Below the pieces are notes generated by a model. The model worked only from the letters and a program-made list of their open reading frames with translations. It had not been told where the DNA came from and searched no databases. Shown here piece by piece: positions 24,684-32,267 of a stretch of DNA of 47,486 nt. Origin of the DNA: Pirellulaceae bacterium (GTDB lineage: Bacteria; Planctomycetota; Planctomycetia; Pirellulales; Pirellulaceae); assembly GCA_030748485.1 (NCBI GenBank), contig JASMLW010000253.1:1-47486 (forward strand). The letters run 5' to 3'. The position numbers and the translations under genes were made by a program. The number at the start of each line of letters is the position of its first letter. Position 1 is the stretch's first letter.

Positions 24684-25508
24684 ATGTTGGACATCTACGA
24701 CAAAGTTCAAGAGGCGGTCGCCAAGATCAGGTCTGTCTGGAGCGGCGCACCGACGGTGGGTGTTATCCTGGGAACCGGTCTCGGCGGCCTGGTGGAAGAG
24801 ATCGAGGAGGAAGCGTCGCTGGATTACGAGGAGATTCCCAACTTTCCTCGCTCCACTGCGATCAGCCACCGCGGCCGCCTGGTTTGCGGCACGTTGTGCG
24901 GAGTGTCCGTTGTGGCGATGGAGGGACGCTTTCACAAGTACGAGGGCTACGATCTCAAGGATATCACGCTGCCGGTCCGGGTGATGAAAGAGCTGGGGTC
25001 GGAGTTGCTCGTCGTCTCCAACGCAGCTGGTGGGATGAATCCCTATCTCGCATGCGGCGACATCGTCGTGATCGAGGACCACATCAACCTGCTGGGCGAC
25101 AACCCGCTGTTCGGCGTCAACGACGATCGGCTGGGACCTCGATTTCCCGACATGTGCGAACCGTACTGTCAGGAATTGGTTGACAAGGCTCTGGCGATCG
25201 CCCGCCGCGAAGACATCGTCGCGCACAAGGGAGTCTTTGTGGCGGTGGCGGGGCCCAACCTGGAAACTCGCGCCGAGTATCGCTTCCTGCGACAGATCGG
25301 AGCCGACATCGTCGGCATGTCGACGGTCCCCGAAGTCATCGTCGCCGTCCATTGCGGACTGCGTGTGGTCGGCTTCTCGATCGTCACCGACATGTGTTTG
25401 CCGGACGCGTTGGAGCCGGCGAATGTTGAAAAAATCATTGCCACCGCGAATGATGCAGAACCGAGATTGCGAACATTGGTGAAGGGGATCCTCGCAGCCG
25501 GCGTTTAA
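24684..25508 (+). CDS. Purine nucleoside phosphorylase, trimeric type (paralogue 1)
   Basis: The 274-residue protein starts at ATG 24684 with GGAGAG about 10 bases before it. It has the PNP/MTAP family phosphate site GVILGTGLGG, FHKYEGYD (Tyr/Glu of the nucleoside site), VSNAAGGMNP, and GPNLETRAEY with the base-contacting Glu194. It cleaves purine nucleosides with phosphate to base and ribose-1-phosphate. The residue that selects 6-oxopurines in the human enzyme (Asn243, in ITN) is Asp236 here (VTDMC), while the next gene's product keeps Asn. This could shift preference toward 6-aminopurines such as adenosine. The paralogue follows 61 bases downstream on the same strand, so the pair is probably co-transcribed. 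Confidence 0.92.
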   Translation: MLDIYDKVQEAVAKIRSVWSGAPTVGVILGTGLGGLVEEIEEEASLDYEEIPNFPRSTAISHRGRLVCGTLCGVSVVAMEGRFHKYEGYDLKDITLPVRVMKELGSELLVVSNAAGGMNPYLACGDIVVIEDHINLLGDNPLFGVNDDRLGPRFPDMCEPYCQELVDKALAIARREDIVAHKGVFVAVAGPNLETRAEYRFLRQIGADIVGMSTVPEVIVAVHCGLRVVGFSIVTDMCLPDALEPANVEKIIATANDAEPRLRTLVKGILAAGV

Positions 25509-25569
25509 GAGAGCGCGATGGAGAGCGTGGGCGTCGAGAACCGCCGGTTCTCAGGCAGGAAATCGAGAG

Positions 25570-26412
25570 TTGAGTGCGTTTGATACAAACATGATCCCGG
25601 CCGCTGCGGCCGAGATTGAGCGTCGATGGGGGGGCAGCCCGCGCGCCGGTCTGATCTTGGGGACCGGTCTGGGTGGATTGGCGTCGCACATCGAGAAAGA
25701 AGCGGAGATTCCCTACCAGGAGATTCCCCACTTCCCCACTTCCACCGCGCTCGCTCACGCCGGCCGGCTTGTCTGCGGTCGACTGGCGGGAGTTCCCGTT
25801 GTGGCCATGCAGGGTCGCTGCCATTTGTACGAAGGGTACTCGGCGGATCAGGTCGCACTGCCCGTTTGGGTGATGGCCGAGTTGGGTGTCGAGCGATTGA
25901 TCGTCTCGAATGCGGCCGGCGGATTGAATCCGCAGTTCGAGCCCGGCGACATCATGCTGCTCGACGGGCACATCGACTTGATGTGGAACTCGCCGCACCC
26001 GTTGTCTGCGACGTCAGCCGACACGCTTCTGACAGCGTCGGGCCGCAGCGCGAGTTCGCCGTATTGCAGCGAGATGTTGGCCAGCGCTCGCCGGGCGGCT
26101 CAGCGGAACGGCTTTACGGCTCCGCTGGGAACCTACGTCGCCGTGTCCGGACCGAGTTACGAGACGCGGGCCGAGTACCGGATGTTTCGCGCGATCGGCG
26201 GCGACGCGGTCGGCATGTCGACTGTGCCGGAGGTGCTGGCCGCGCACAGTCGGGGCGTCCGCGTCTTGGCGATTTCGGCGATCACCAACGTCGCACTCCC
26301 CGACTCACCCGTGACGGTCGACGCCCAGCACGTTGTCGACGCCGCCCAAACAGCCGCCCCCAAGATGCAGCTGATCGTCGAACAACTGATGCGCGAGGTT
26401 GACGAGTCGTAG
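25570..26412 (+). CDS. Purine nucleoside phosphorylase, trimeric type (paralogue 2)
   Basis: The 280-residue protein is a full-length tandem paralogue of the preceding one, with the same motif set: LILGTGLGGLA, CHLYEGY, SNAAGGLNP, GPSYETRAEY and GMSTVPEV. It keeps the conventional base-selecting Asn (SAITNVALPD, Asn240), so a 6-oxopurine preference (inosine, guanosine) is expected. The TTG at 25570 gives the N-terminus used here and has AGGAAA about 9 bases before it. An ATG at 25591, seven codons in, is a reasonable alternative. Sequence divergence along the whole length shows that the duplication is not recent. The gene ends about 270 bases before the toxin-antitoxin pair. Confidence 0.9.
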   Translation: MSAFDTNMIPAAAAEIERRWGGSPRAGLILGTGLGGLASHIEKEAEIPYQEIPHFPTSTALAHAGRLVCGRLAGVPVVAMQGRCHLYEGYSADQVALPVWVMAELGVERLIVSNAAGGLNPQFEPGDIMLLDGHIDLMWNSPHPLSATSADTLLTASGRSASSPYCSEMLASARRAAQRNGFTAPLGTYVAVSGPSYETRAEYRMFRAIGGDAVGMSTVPEVLAAHSRGVRVLAISAITNVALPDSPVTVDAQHVVDAAQTAAPKMQLIVEQLMREVDES

Positions 26413-26618
26413 AGCGTGAGGCGCGTCAAGAGTAAGTGTTAACCCTGGCCGTCCGCGCGCATCTTTGGCGCCCTCGTTGGCACAAGAATGGGAAGAGTCG
26501 CCTACTAGAGAGTCGCGTCTCGCCGAGTGACCAACAGATGTCAGCGATGTCGCGCGGAGGTATTGCGGTTGGGGATGCTGCGGTTGGGTGTCCTGCTGTA
26601 ATGCCAAATGAAACGTGA

Positions 26619-26647
26619 TTGCCTGACTCGCGGCGGCTGCCTACAAT
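26619..26647 (+). promoter_or_regulatory. Promoter of the toxin-antitoxin operon
   Basis: TTGCCT at 26619-26624 and TACAAT at 26642-26647 are separated by exactly 17 bases, a good sigma-70-type match. Transcription would start about 25 bases before the antitoxin ATG at 26680, which also has GAGGTG 6 bases upstream. It is the clearest promoter pattern in the window. Confidence 0.6.
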
Positions 26648-26679
26648 AGCCTCACTCATCTGTTTCCGAGGTGTTTTTT

Positions 26680-26880
26680 ATGACTGATTCGCCTACCACC
26701 GGCGTTAAGGATGCGGTTAGCGCAATCATCCAATCGCTCCCCGATGATGTATCTTGGGATGAATTGCAATACCATCTCTACGTCCGCCAGCAGATTGAAG
26801 CGGGGCTCGCAGATAGCGACGCCGGCCGACTTATCGGATCCGACGAAATGCGTCAGCGGCTGATCCAAAAGAAGTCCTAG
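26680..26880 (+). CDS. Antitoxin of a ParE-type toxin-antitoxin pair
   Basis: This 66-residue acidic protein resembles the small antitoxins often encoded before RelE/ParE toxins, with the pattern SLPDDVSWDELQYHLYVRQQ followed by a short helix ending IEAGLADSDAGR. Such proteins bind and neutralise the toxin and usually repress their own promoter. It has no clear ribbon-helix-helix or Phd motif, so DNA binding is not proven here. The ATG has GAGGTG at 26668-26673. The toxin gene starts 4 bases after its stop, the usual order and spacing. The pair is flanked by unrelated genes and a low-information region upstream, consistent with gene transfer. Confidence 0.8.
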   Translation: MTDSPTTGVKDAVSAIIQSLPDDVSWDELQYHLYVRQQIEAGLADSDAGRLIGSDEMRQRLIQKKS

Positions 26881-26884
26881 GCTG

Positions 26885-27187
26885 ATGAAAGTTCGCTGGA
26901 CGGAGAAGGCATCTAAGGATGCACTGGCGATCCACGCCTACATTGCGGAACAATCTGAGGTCTACGCCGACGCAGTGTATGCTCGCCTTGTCGCTCGTCC
27001 AGAAACGCAATTGGTTGCGAACCCGCTATCTGGTTCAATTGTCCCCGAATACGGCCGCAGAGATCTGCGCGAAGTATACGTGCATTCGTTTCGAGTGATC
27101 TACCTGGTCCTAAATGAGGAAGTGCGCGTCCTCGCCGTCGTCCACGGCGCCCATCTACTCCCACCGGATCCGCCAATGGCCGGTTAA
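26885..27187 (+). CDS. RelE/ParE-family toxin
   Basis: The 100-residue protein matches the RelE/ParE fold pattern: VRWTEKASKDALAIHAYIAE (first helices), a middle PLSGSIVPEYGRRDLREVYV segment and the final strands SFRVIYLVLNEEVRVLAVVHGAHLL. ParE members poison DNA gyrase, while RelE members cut ribosome-bound mRNA. The G-x-x-V-P-E-Y-x-x-x-x-(L/I)-R-E motif and VHGA(H/R)LL ending favour the ParE-like branch, but the activity cannot be fixed from sequence. It begins 4 bases after the antitoxin stop, so translation is probably coupled. Confidence 0.87.
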   Translation: MKVRWTEKASKDALAIHAYIAEQSEVYADAVYARLVARPETQLVANPLSGSIVPEYGRRDLREVYVHSFRVIYLVLNEEVRVLAVVHGAHLLPPDPPMAG

Positions 27188-27240
27188 GAGCGAGGGGCGG
27201 CGGCTCTAACGACTCAGCATCGATCACAGCATCTAGATCG

Positions 27241-27306
27241 GCCCGAAAATTCAGCACCGGAAAGCAACGGCGCATCCGTTGCGATTCGACCCCTCACTAT
27301 TCGGGC
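27241..27306. terminator. Nested inverted repeat between convergent genes, possible terminator
   Basis: The toxin gene (plus) and the YceH-family gene (minus) converge here. An inner perfect stem, GCAACGG (27264-27270) with CCGTTGC (27276-27282), has a 5-base loop and is followed on the minus strand by a short T-run. An outer stem pairs GCCCGAA (27241-27247) with TTCGGGC (27300-27306). The position suggests transcription termination, mainly for the minus-strand gene. Confidence 0.45.
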
Positions 27307-27313
27307 TGGTGTG

Positions 27314-27991
27314 CTAGCCGAGCCGATTCTCCAGCGCGGCGATGCGGTCGCGCAATTCGGCGACTTCGGTTTCCAGTTTCTTCAGCCGCTCGTCGCCTCC
27401 GCTGGAGGCTGCGCGAGGCGCGGCGGGAGCCGGCTGCGCGACCTCGGGCGTCCGCTCGCGCACGCGCTGCAGTTCGTCCACCGGATACAACCCATGAGTG
27501 ACCAATTGTCCGCGCCCCGCCGGCGACAACTCAATCACCAGCTCCTTCTCGATCAGCCCGTCGATGACCGGCCGCAGCGCGGCCAGATCGGCGATCGCTT
27601 CCATGCGAGCTGCTCGGCCGCGCAGTTCACCCAACGACTGCGGACCTCGCAATAACAACTCGGCCACCACAGCGAGTTCCGTCTTGTCGACGCCCAACCA
27701 CTCGTACGCGTAGTGCCGGTACTTTGCCATCCGGCCGCCCGTCTGCACCTCGGCCACAGCGCCCAGCCCGCGGAGACTGTCGAGCGTCTCCTGCACATTG
27801 TCGGGCGAGTAGTTGGTTTGCGGCGAGCGGTTACTCTTCTGATTGCAGCCCGTCGTCGCCGAATTCAGCGTCAGCGGGTAGGCGTCGGGCGTGGTCTTCG
27901 CTTTCTCGACAAGCACTCCGAAAACGCGGCGTTGAGCAGCGTTGAGCGGCGACCAATTGCGTTGAGAACTCGTTTCGCTTTCCACGGACAT
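27314..27991 (-). CDS. YceH family (DUF480) protein
   Basis: The 225-residue protein has the DUF480 signature: LNAAQRRVFGVLVEKAKTTPDAYPLTLN, then TGCNQKSNRSP and SPDNVQETLDSLRGLGAV. The family folds as two winged-helix domains and has no settled function. After the winged-helix part (to about residue 165) come an Ala/Pro-rich linker and a short coiled coil (ERLKKLETEVAELRDRIAAL) typical of the family's C-terminus. The ATG at 27991 is preferred over a TTG six codons upstream. It converges with the toxin-antitoxin pair and diverges from the DUF1080 gene. Confidence 0.9.
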   Translation of the reverse strand: MSVESETSSQRNWSPLNAAQRRVFGVLVEKAKTTPDAYPLTLNSATTGCNQKSNRSPQTNYSPDNVQETLDSLRGLGAVAEVQTGGRMAKYRHYAYEWLGVDKTELAVVAELLLRGPQSLGELRGRAARMEAIADLAALRPVIDGLIEKELVIELSPAGRGQLVTHGLYPVDELQRVRERTPEVAQPAPAAPRAASSGGDERLKKLETEVAELRDRIAALENRLG

Positions 27992-28163
27992 CCGTTCAAT
28001 GCTCGCCAATAGAACCAGGGGTCAGGACTGAGCAGACTAATGGAATCTCCTCCGCTTCACCAGATCCCACCGATCGACTGGATAGACAGTTGCAGGTGCT
28101 CGCGCCGGCGACCAGAATAGCCGCTGTTGAACAACCGATTGCCTTCTCCTCGAGGATCATCCC

Positions 28164-29141
28164 ATGCGTTTCCCGCTCGCCATCTTCGCCGCCGCGCTCG
28201 TCATGCTTCCGATCGCCACCGTCGCGAAGGGGCCAAAAATATCCGACCCGGCCAAAGTCGACAAAGACTTTGCCTTCCAAGGTGAATTCAGCGGCGAGAT
28301 CGGCGAAGAGAAGGCCAAGCTGGGCGTGCAGGTCATCGCGCTCGGCGAAGGGAACTTCCGCGCGGTCGGTTACCTGGGCGGACTGCCGGGCGACGGCTGG
28401 GACACGACCAAGGAGAAAATCATCACCGACGGCAAGCTGGTCGGCGACTCCGTTGAATTCAAACGTGAGCGGGGCACGGGAATCGTGCAGGGCGGCAAGT
28501 TCATTTTGCGCAACAAGGAGGGCGTCGATGTCGCCACGCTCGATCGCATCGAGCGGAAGAGCCCCACGTTGGGAGCCAAGCCCCCCAAGAACGCGGTCGT
28601 GTTGTTTGACGGCAAGAGCGCCGACAACTTCAAGGGCGGCCGCCTCGATGGGAAACTCTTGATGCAAGGCGTCACCAGCAAGCAGACGTTCGGCAGCCAC
28701 ACGATTCACGTCGAGTTCCGCTTGCCCTACCAGCCGCAGGATCGCGGCCAGGGGCGCGGCAACAGCGGCATCTACGTCCAGGGGCGCTACGAAATCCAGA
28801 TGCTCGACTCGTTCGGTCTGGACGGAAAACAAAACGAGTGCGGCGGTCTCTACTCAGTGAAGGACCCCGACGTCAACATGTGTCTGCCGCCGCTCGCGTG
28901 GCAAACGTACGACATCGAATACACGGCCGCGACATTCGACGAGGCGGGCAAACTGAAGGCTCATCCGCGCGTCACTGTCAAACACAATGGCGTCGTCATT
29001 CACAACGACGTCGAGTTGCCCGGCAATCGATCGACGACAGCGGCTCCCTCGAAGCCCGGCCCCAAAGCGGGCCCGGTCTTCTTGCAAGATCACGGTTGCC
29101 CCGTGCGTTACCGAAACATCTGGGTCGTCGAGAAAAAGTAG
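28164..29141 (+). CDS. Exported DUF1080 (3-keto-disaccharide hydrolase-like) protein
   Basis: The 325-residue protein has a signal peptide (cleavage near TVAKG, about residue 22), then a beta-rich stretch to about residue 135 that is not part of DUF1080, then a concanavalin A-like DUF1080 domain. The diagnostic parts are NAVVLFDGKSADNFKGG, HTIHVEFRLPY, GNSGIYVQGRYEIQMLDSFG, CGGLY and a final GPVFLQDHGCPVRYRNIWV strand. DUF1080 proteins include hydrolases of 3-keto-glycosides and many binding domains of unknown role in planctomycetes. The extra N-terminal region is unidentified. GAGGAT lies about 8 bases before the ATG at 28164. Confidence 0.9.
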   Translation: MRFPLAIFAAALVMLPIATVAKGPKISDPAKVDKDFAFQGEFSGEIGEEKAKLGVQVIALGEGNFRAVGYLGGLPGDGWDTTKEKIITDGKLVGDSVEFKRERGTGIVQGGKFILRNKEGVDVATLDRIERKSPTLGAKPPKNAVVLFDGKSADNFKGGRLDGKLLMQGVTSKQTFGSHTIHVEFRLPYQPQDRGQGRGNSGIYVQGRYEIQMLDSFGLDGKQNECGGLYSVKDPDVNMCLPPLAWQTYDIEYTAATFDEAGKLKAHPRVTVKHNGVVIHNDVELPGNRSTTAAPSKPGPKAGPVFLQDHGCPVRYRNIWVVEKK

Positions 29142-29171
29142 CGGTCGGCCGCGGCGCACGTCGCCAACATT

Positions 29172-29579
29172 ATGTCAAAAGCACCTGAACCTGAATCGGC
29201 TCCGGCCGCGCGCCCCAATGTGAACGGTGTCGTGGGACTCATCTTCTCCGCCATCGGCGCGCTGGGGATGACGGCCACTTTGGTCACGATCTTCTCGTCG
29301 CAGTATGGAGAGACGACGGGAGACGGCCAGCGCGATCTGATCATCCATATGGAAAATGGACTGACGTATCTGTTTCGCGTGATCACGGGGTTCATCGGTC
29401 TATTCTTGTTCGGCGGGTCGTCGGCCATCGGCACGGTGGTCAGCAGCATCGGGTTGTCTTATGAGCGGCCTCAGCTGGCGCGAGTCGGCTTGGCATTGGG
29501 CTTGATGGGCCTGTTGATCTGCGCCGGGCTGATCGTCTGGCGAATGGCGTTCTGGAGTGCTCAGATCAGCGGCGGCTAG
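29172..29579 (+). CDS. Hypothetical small membrane protein
   Basis: This 135-residue protein has a short Pro/Ala-rich N-terminus and three predicted transmembrane segments (about residues 19-40, 66-90 and 103-124), with a polar loop containing a QYGETTGDGQRD stretch. No family is recognised. It lies 30 bases behind the DUF1080 gene and is probably co-transcribed with it. Its stop codon overlaps the stop codon of the convergent aldehyde oxidoreductase gene by four bases (CTAG at 29576-29579). Confidence 0.72.
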   Translation: MSKAPEPESAPAARPNVNGVVGLIFSAIGALGMTATLVTIFSSQYGETTGDGQRDLIIHMENGLTYLFRVITGFIGLFLFGGSSAIGTVVSSIGLSYERPQLARVGLALGLMGLLICAGLIVWRMAFWSAQISGG

Positions 29580-31387
29580 TCGCCGACGACCGCCTCCAGC
29601 AGCAGCCGCCGCTGCTGCTCGGACGTGAGTCGACCCGACGCGTCCCAACCGCGATTTCGGTAGTAGTCGGCGACGGATTTCTCGAATTGGCCGCGGTCCA
29701 GCGCGGCGCGCGGATCGTCCGGCAAGGGCGTCGCGAAGAATCGTTCCGGCAGCGTGTCTTCCGCCCCCGTCCAACCGGCCCGCATGTTGAACAACTTCTT
29801 CGCATCAACAATGCGCTTCGCCGTCTGCCGCAACTCGCCGGCGTCGACACTCCAGCCGGTCGCCAGATTCAGCATCGTCGCCGCTTCGGCGTAGAGATCG
29901 TCGAGCGTTCCCCGCACGAACTTGCAGAGTATCAGCGAATCGATCAGGGCCGCTCGATCTTCGGTGTCGATGGCCTGGGCGGCGGATCGCGGTGTCAGTT
30001 GGCGGCGGTCGGCGAATTCGGACAGGTCCGCTTCGTACGCTCCACTGCGGTTGTGGTCAGCGCCTCGAGCGCCGACGGCCAGCCCCAGCGCCATCGTCTG
30101 CATGGCTCGCGGTTCGTAGCCGGGAATCTCCAGACCCTTGACGTGGGGAGCGATCGAGGCCGCGTCACCGCCCAACTCGACCGACATGCGCTTCGAGCCC
30201 TCCGCCAGCAGCTCGCCCACGCCGCGCCGCATCCCGATCTCCTCAACGGCTCGTTGCAGCGCCGCCGCCGAGCCGAACTGCAACCACGGCTCGTCCAGCC
30301 ATCCTCGCTCAGCGCATTCCATGGCGAAGGCGATCACGCCCCCGGTGCTGATCGTGTCGAGCCCAAGTTCATCACACCGCCGCGACGCCCGCAGCACCGC
30401 TTCCGCGTCGTCGACACCGCAGAGTGGTCCGAGCGCGAAGAGGCTTTCGTACTCCATTCGCACGCCGCCGGGCCCTGCCCCGATCTGGTAGATATGTTCG
30501 CACCCAATGGTGCACGCGGCGCACGAATCGCGAGTCTTCTCGCGCGCCGCCGCTAACGTCTCGGGAGCCAATTGTTCCGCGCCGGCGAAGCTGCCCTCTT
30601 GAAAATTTCGCGTCGGCAGCGAGTTCAAACGGTTGAAGGTCAGCAGGTTGGCGGCCGTTCCCAACTCGCGGTACTTGGCGGTTGCGGGGCCAAACGACTT
30701 TTCTGAGAGCTCCTTCGCGTAGGCGGCCATGCCCGGCGGGTCGAACCAGTCGACGCGCCGCTCGCCGCGGACAGCGATCGCTTTGATGTTCTTGGCTCCC
30801 AACACGGCTCCGTGCCCCCCGCGACCCGCGTGCCGGCCGTCGTGCGAGATCGTCGCGAAGCGAACTCGCCTTTCACCAGCTGGACCGATGACGGCGAATT
30901 GATATTCACCGCCGTACTCGACACGTAGTCTCTGTTCAGCTTGCGGGCAATCCATCCCCCACAAGTCCGCAGCCGGGCGACAGTGAACACCCGACTCGTC
31001 TATCAGCAAGATGCTAGGCGCCGCCGCGCGGCCGCGAATGACGATCGCGTCGTAGCCGGCGCGTTTGCCGGCCAAAGCGAATCCGCTACTGGCGAGTGAA
31101 TCGTTCCATCGATCGGTCAGCGGGCTCTTGCCGACGACTGCGAACTTGGCGGATGTCGTCAACGGGCTGCCGACCAGTGGACTGAAGACGAATCCCAACG
31201 GCGCATCATCGTCGAACGGGTCCGTCTCAGCACTCCCCTCGCCGATCATCAGCACGGCGCCTAGCCCCACGCCGCCAATGAACCTGCGCGCCGGTAGCTC
31301 GTCCAAGGCGACGCTTTCACCGGGCGCAGCGTCACCCAGTTTGACTCGCAAACATCGACCGTGGATCCCGTTCGTCTGTGCCGCCAA
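29576..31387 (-). CDS. Aldehyde ferredoxin oxidoreductase (tungsten-pterin enzyme)
   Basis: The 603-residue protein belongs to the AOR family, which oxidises aldehydes to acids with a bis-pterin tungsten (or molybdenum) cofactor and a 4Fe-4S cluster, passing electrons to ferredoxin. Visible features are the N-terminal RFIGGVGLGA, GHAG-like ISHDGRHAGRGGHGAVLGAKNIKA, the cluster motif CAACTIGC near residue 300, the YESLFALGPLCGVDD segment and the fourth cluster Cys in LILCKFV. The start is placed at TTG 31387, two bases after the stop of the MoaD-like gene, with GGGAGG just before it. A longer frame from 31474 would overlap that gene. The MoaD-AOR pair is a common arrangement because the enzyme needs pterin cofactor. 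No ferredoxin gene is adjacent. Confidence 0.92.
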   Translation of the reverse strand: MAAQTNGIHGRCLRVKLGDAAPGESVALDELPARRFIGGVGLGAVLMIGEGSAETDPFDDDAPLGFVFSPLVGSPLTTSAKFAVVGKSPLTDRWNDSLASSGFALAGKRAGYDAIVIRGRAAAPSILLIDESGVHCRPAADLWGMDCPQAEQRLRVEYGGEYQFAVIGPAGERRVRFATISHDGRHAGRGGHGAVLGAKNIKAIAVRGERRVDWFDPPGMAAYAKELSEKSFGPATAKYRELGTAANLLTFNRLNSLPTRNFQEGSFAGAEQLAPETLAAAREKTRDSCAACTIGCEHIYQIGAGPGGVRMEYESLFALGPLCGVDDAEAVLRASRRCDELGLDTISTGGVIAFAMECAERGWLDEPWLQFGSAAALQRAVEEIGMRRGVGELLAEGSKRMSVELGGDAASIAPHVKGLEIPGYEPRAMQTMALGLAVGARGADHNRSGAYEADLSEFADRRQLTPRSAAQAIDTEDRAALIDSLILCKFVRGTLDDLYAEAATMLNLATGWSVDAGELRQTAKRIVDAKKLFNMRAGWTGAEDTLPERFFATPLPDDPRAALDRGQFEKSVADYYRNRGWDASGRLTSEQQRRLLLEAVVGD

Positions 31388-31388
31388 C

Positions 31389-31661
31389 TCACCCTCCCGC
31401 GTCGGCCGACAACAGCAAGAGACATTGACCATCGGAGAGCAGCGTGGCCGGATCGCGGACGAATCGATCGCCATCGAGACTCACCGCCGCCGCCCGTTGC
31501 AACGACTCGCCGCTGATGCAGTCGACCGCCAATTCGGGGAACTGACCGGCCAGTTCGGTTAGAACGGCACCCAAAGTGATCTCGGCGCGGGCCGGTAATT
31601 CGACCGACGAGACACCGGCTCGCTGCCGCGGTACGCCGTAGAACTCAACGCGAATCGCCAT
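31389..31661 (-). CDS. MoaD/ThiS-like sulfur carrier protein
   Basis: This 90-residue ubiquitin-fold protein opens with RVEFYGVPRQRAG and ends in the diagnostic Gly-Gly (SADAGG), whose terminal carboxylate would be turned into a thiocarboxylate to donate sulfur to molybdopterin. The context beside an AOR gene fits a tungsten/molybdenum pterin role rather than thiamine synthesis. The ATG at 31661 follows a TTG five codons upstream that is less likely. A weak promoter-like pair (TTGACC and TACGAG, 16 bases apart, on the minus strand) lies at 31678-31705. The stop nearly abuts the AOR start, so the two are translationally coupled. Confidence 0.87.
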   Translation of the reverse strand: MAIRVEFYGVPRQRAGVSSVELPARAEITLGAVLTELAGQFPELAVDCISGESLQRAAAVSLDGDRFVRDPATLLSDGQCLLLLSADAGG

Positions 31662-31875
31662 TTCTAATCGACTCAAACTCGTATTCTGTATTAGGTTGCG
31701 GTCAATCCGATTTCCATACTACGCACTGCGGCCGGCCCGCGAAAAGAGTCGGCAAGTAGATTCGCCGCCCCCTGGGTGACTGGGCGCCTCTTTCCCGATT
31801 TCGGATCGGCAAGCAAAATGGGTGCTCCGCCCAACGAGTAGATCGTCCCGTATTCCAACCCGATTGCAAAACCCG

Positions 31876-32220
31876 ATGCCGGAAACCTTCATCCTCATCC
31901 CCGGTCGCACCAGCCGTCAAGGCTGCGGTATCAGCGAGGGAAAGTACGGGGAGACGTATCAGCAGGAGATCAATCATCTGCAAATCGCGGCGGAGGACAT
32001 GGAGCGATTGGGGATCGCCGAGGGTTCCCGCGTGCGGCTGACGAGCGAGCACGGCCGCGTCGAAGTCGATGTGATCAAAGCGAAGGGTGATGAATTGCCG
32101 GCCGGTCTGCTGTTCATTCCCTACGGCGACATTTCAAGTCAATTGATGGGCGGCGACACACACGGCTCGGGCATGCCGACGAGCAAGGGAATCGACGTCG
32201 ACCTGGAGGTTGTCTCCTAG
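31876..32220 (+). CDS. fwdD: Formylmethanofuran dehydrogenase subunit D (molybdopterin dinucleotide-binding)
   Basis: This 114-residue protein is a molybdopterin-dinucleotide-binding domain of the FwdD/FmdD type. Visible features are the N-terminal LIPGRTSRQG, the LNPEDM-like QIAAEDMERLGIAEGSRVRL block, VEVDVIKAKGDELPAGLLFIPYGD and the closing STGMP-like GSGMPTSKGIDVDLEV. In archaea this subunit completes the pterin site of the B subunit. It is followed after 47 bases by the B subunit gene, as in archaeal fwd operons. Its presence suggests that the complex here carries a pterin cofactor. The upstream region is divergent from the MoaD-like gene and probably holds promoters for both. Confidence 0.87.
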   Translation: MPETFILIPGRTSRQGCGISEGKYGETYQQEINHLQIAAEDMERLGIAEGSRVRLTSEHGRVEVDVIKAKGDELPAGLLFIPYGDISSQLMGGDTHGSGMPTSKGIDVDLEVVS

Positions 32221-32267
32221 GCGTCTCGGCCGGAGGCGGCGAGCAACGAACCGCGTTGAGCAACACG

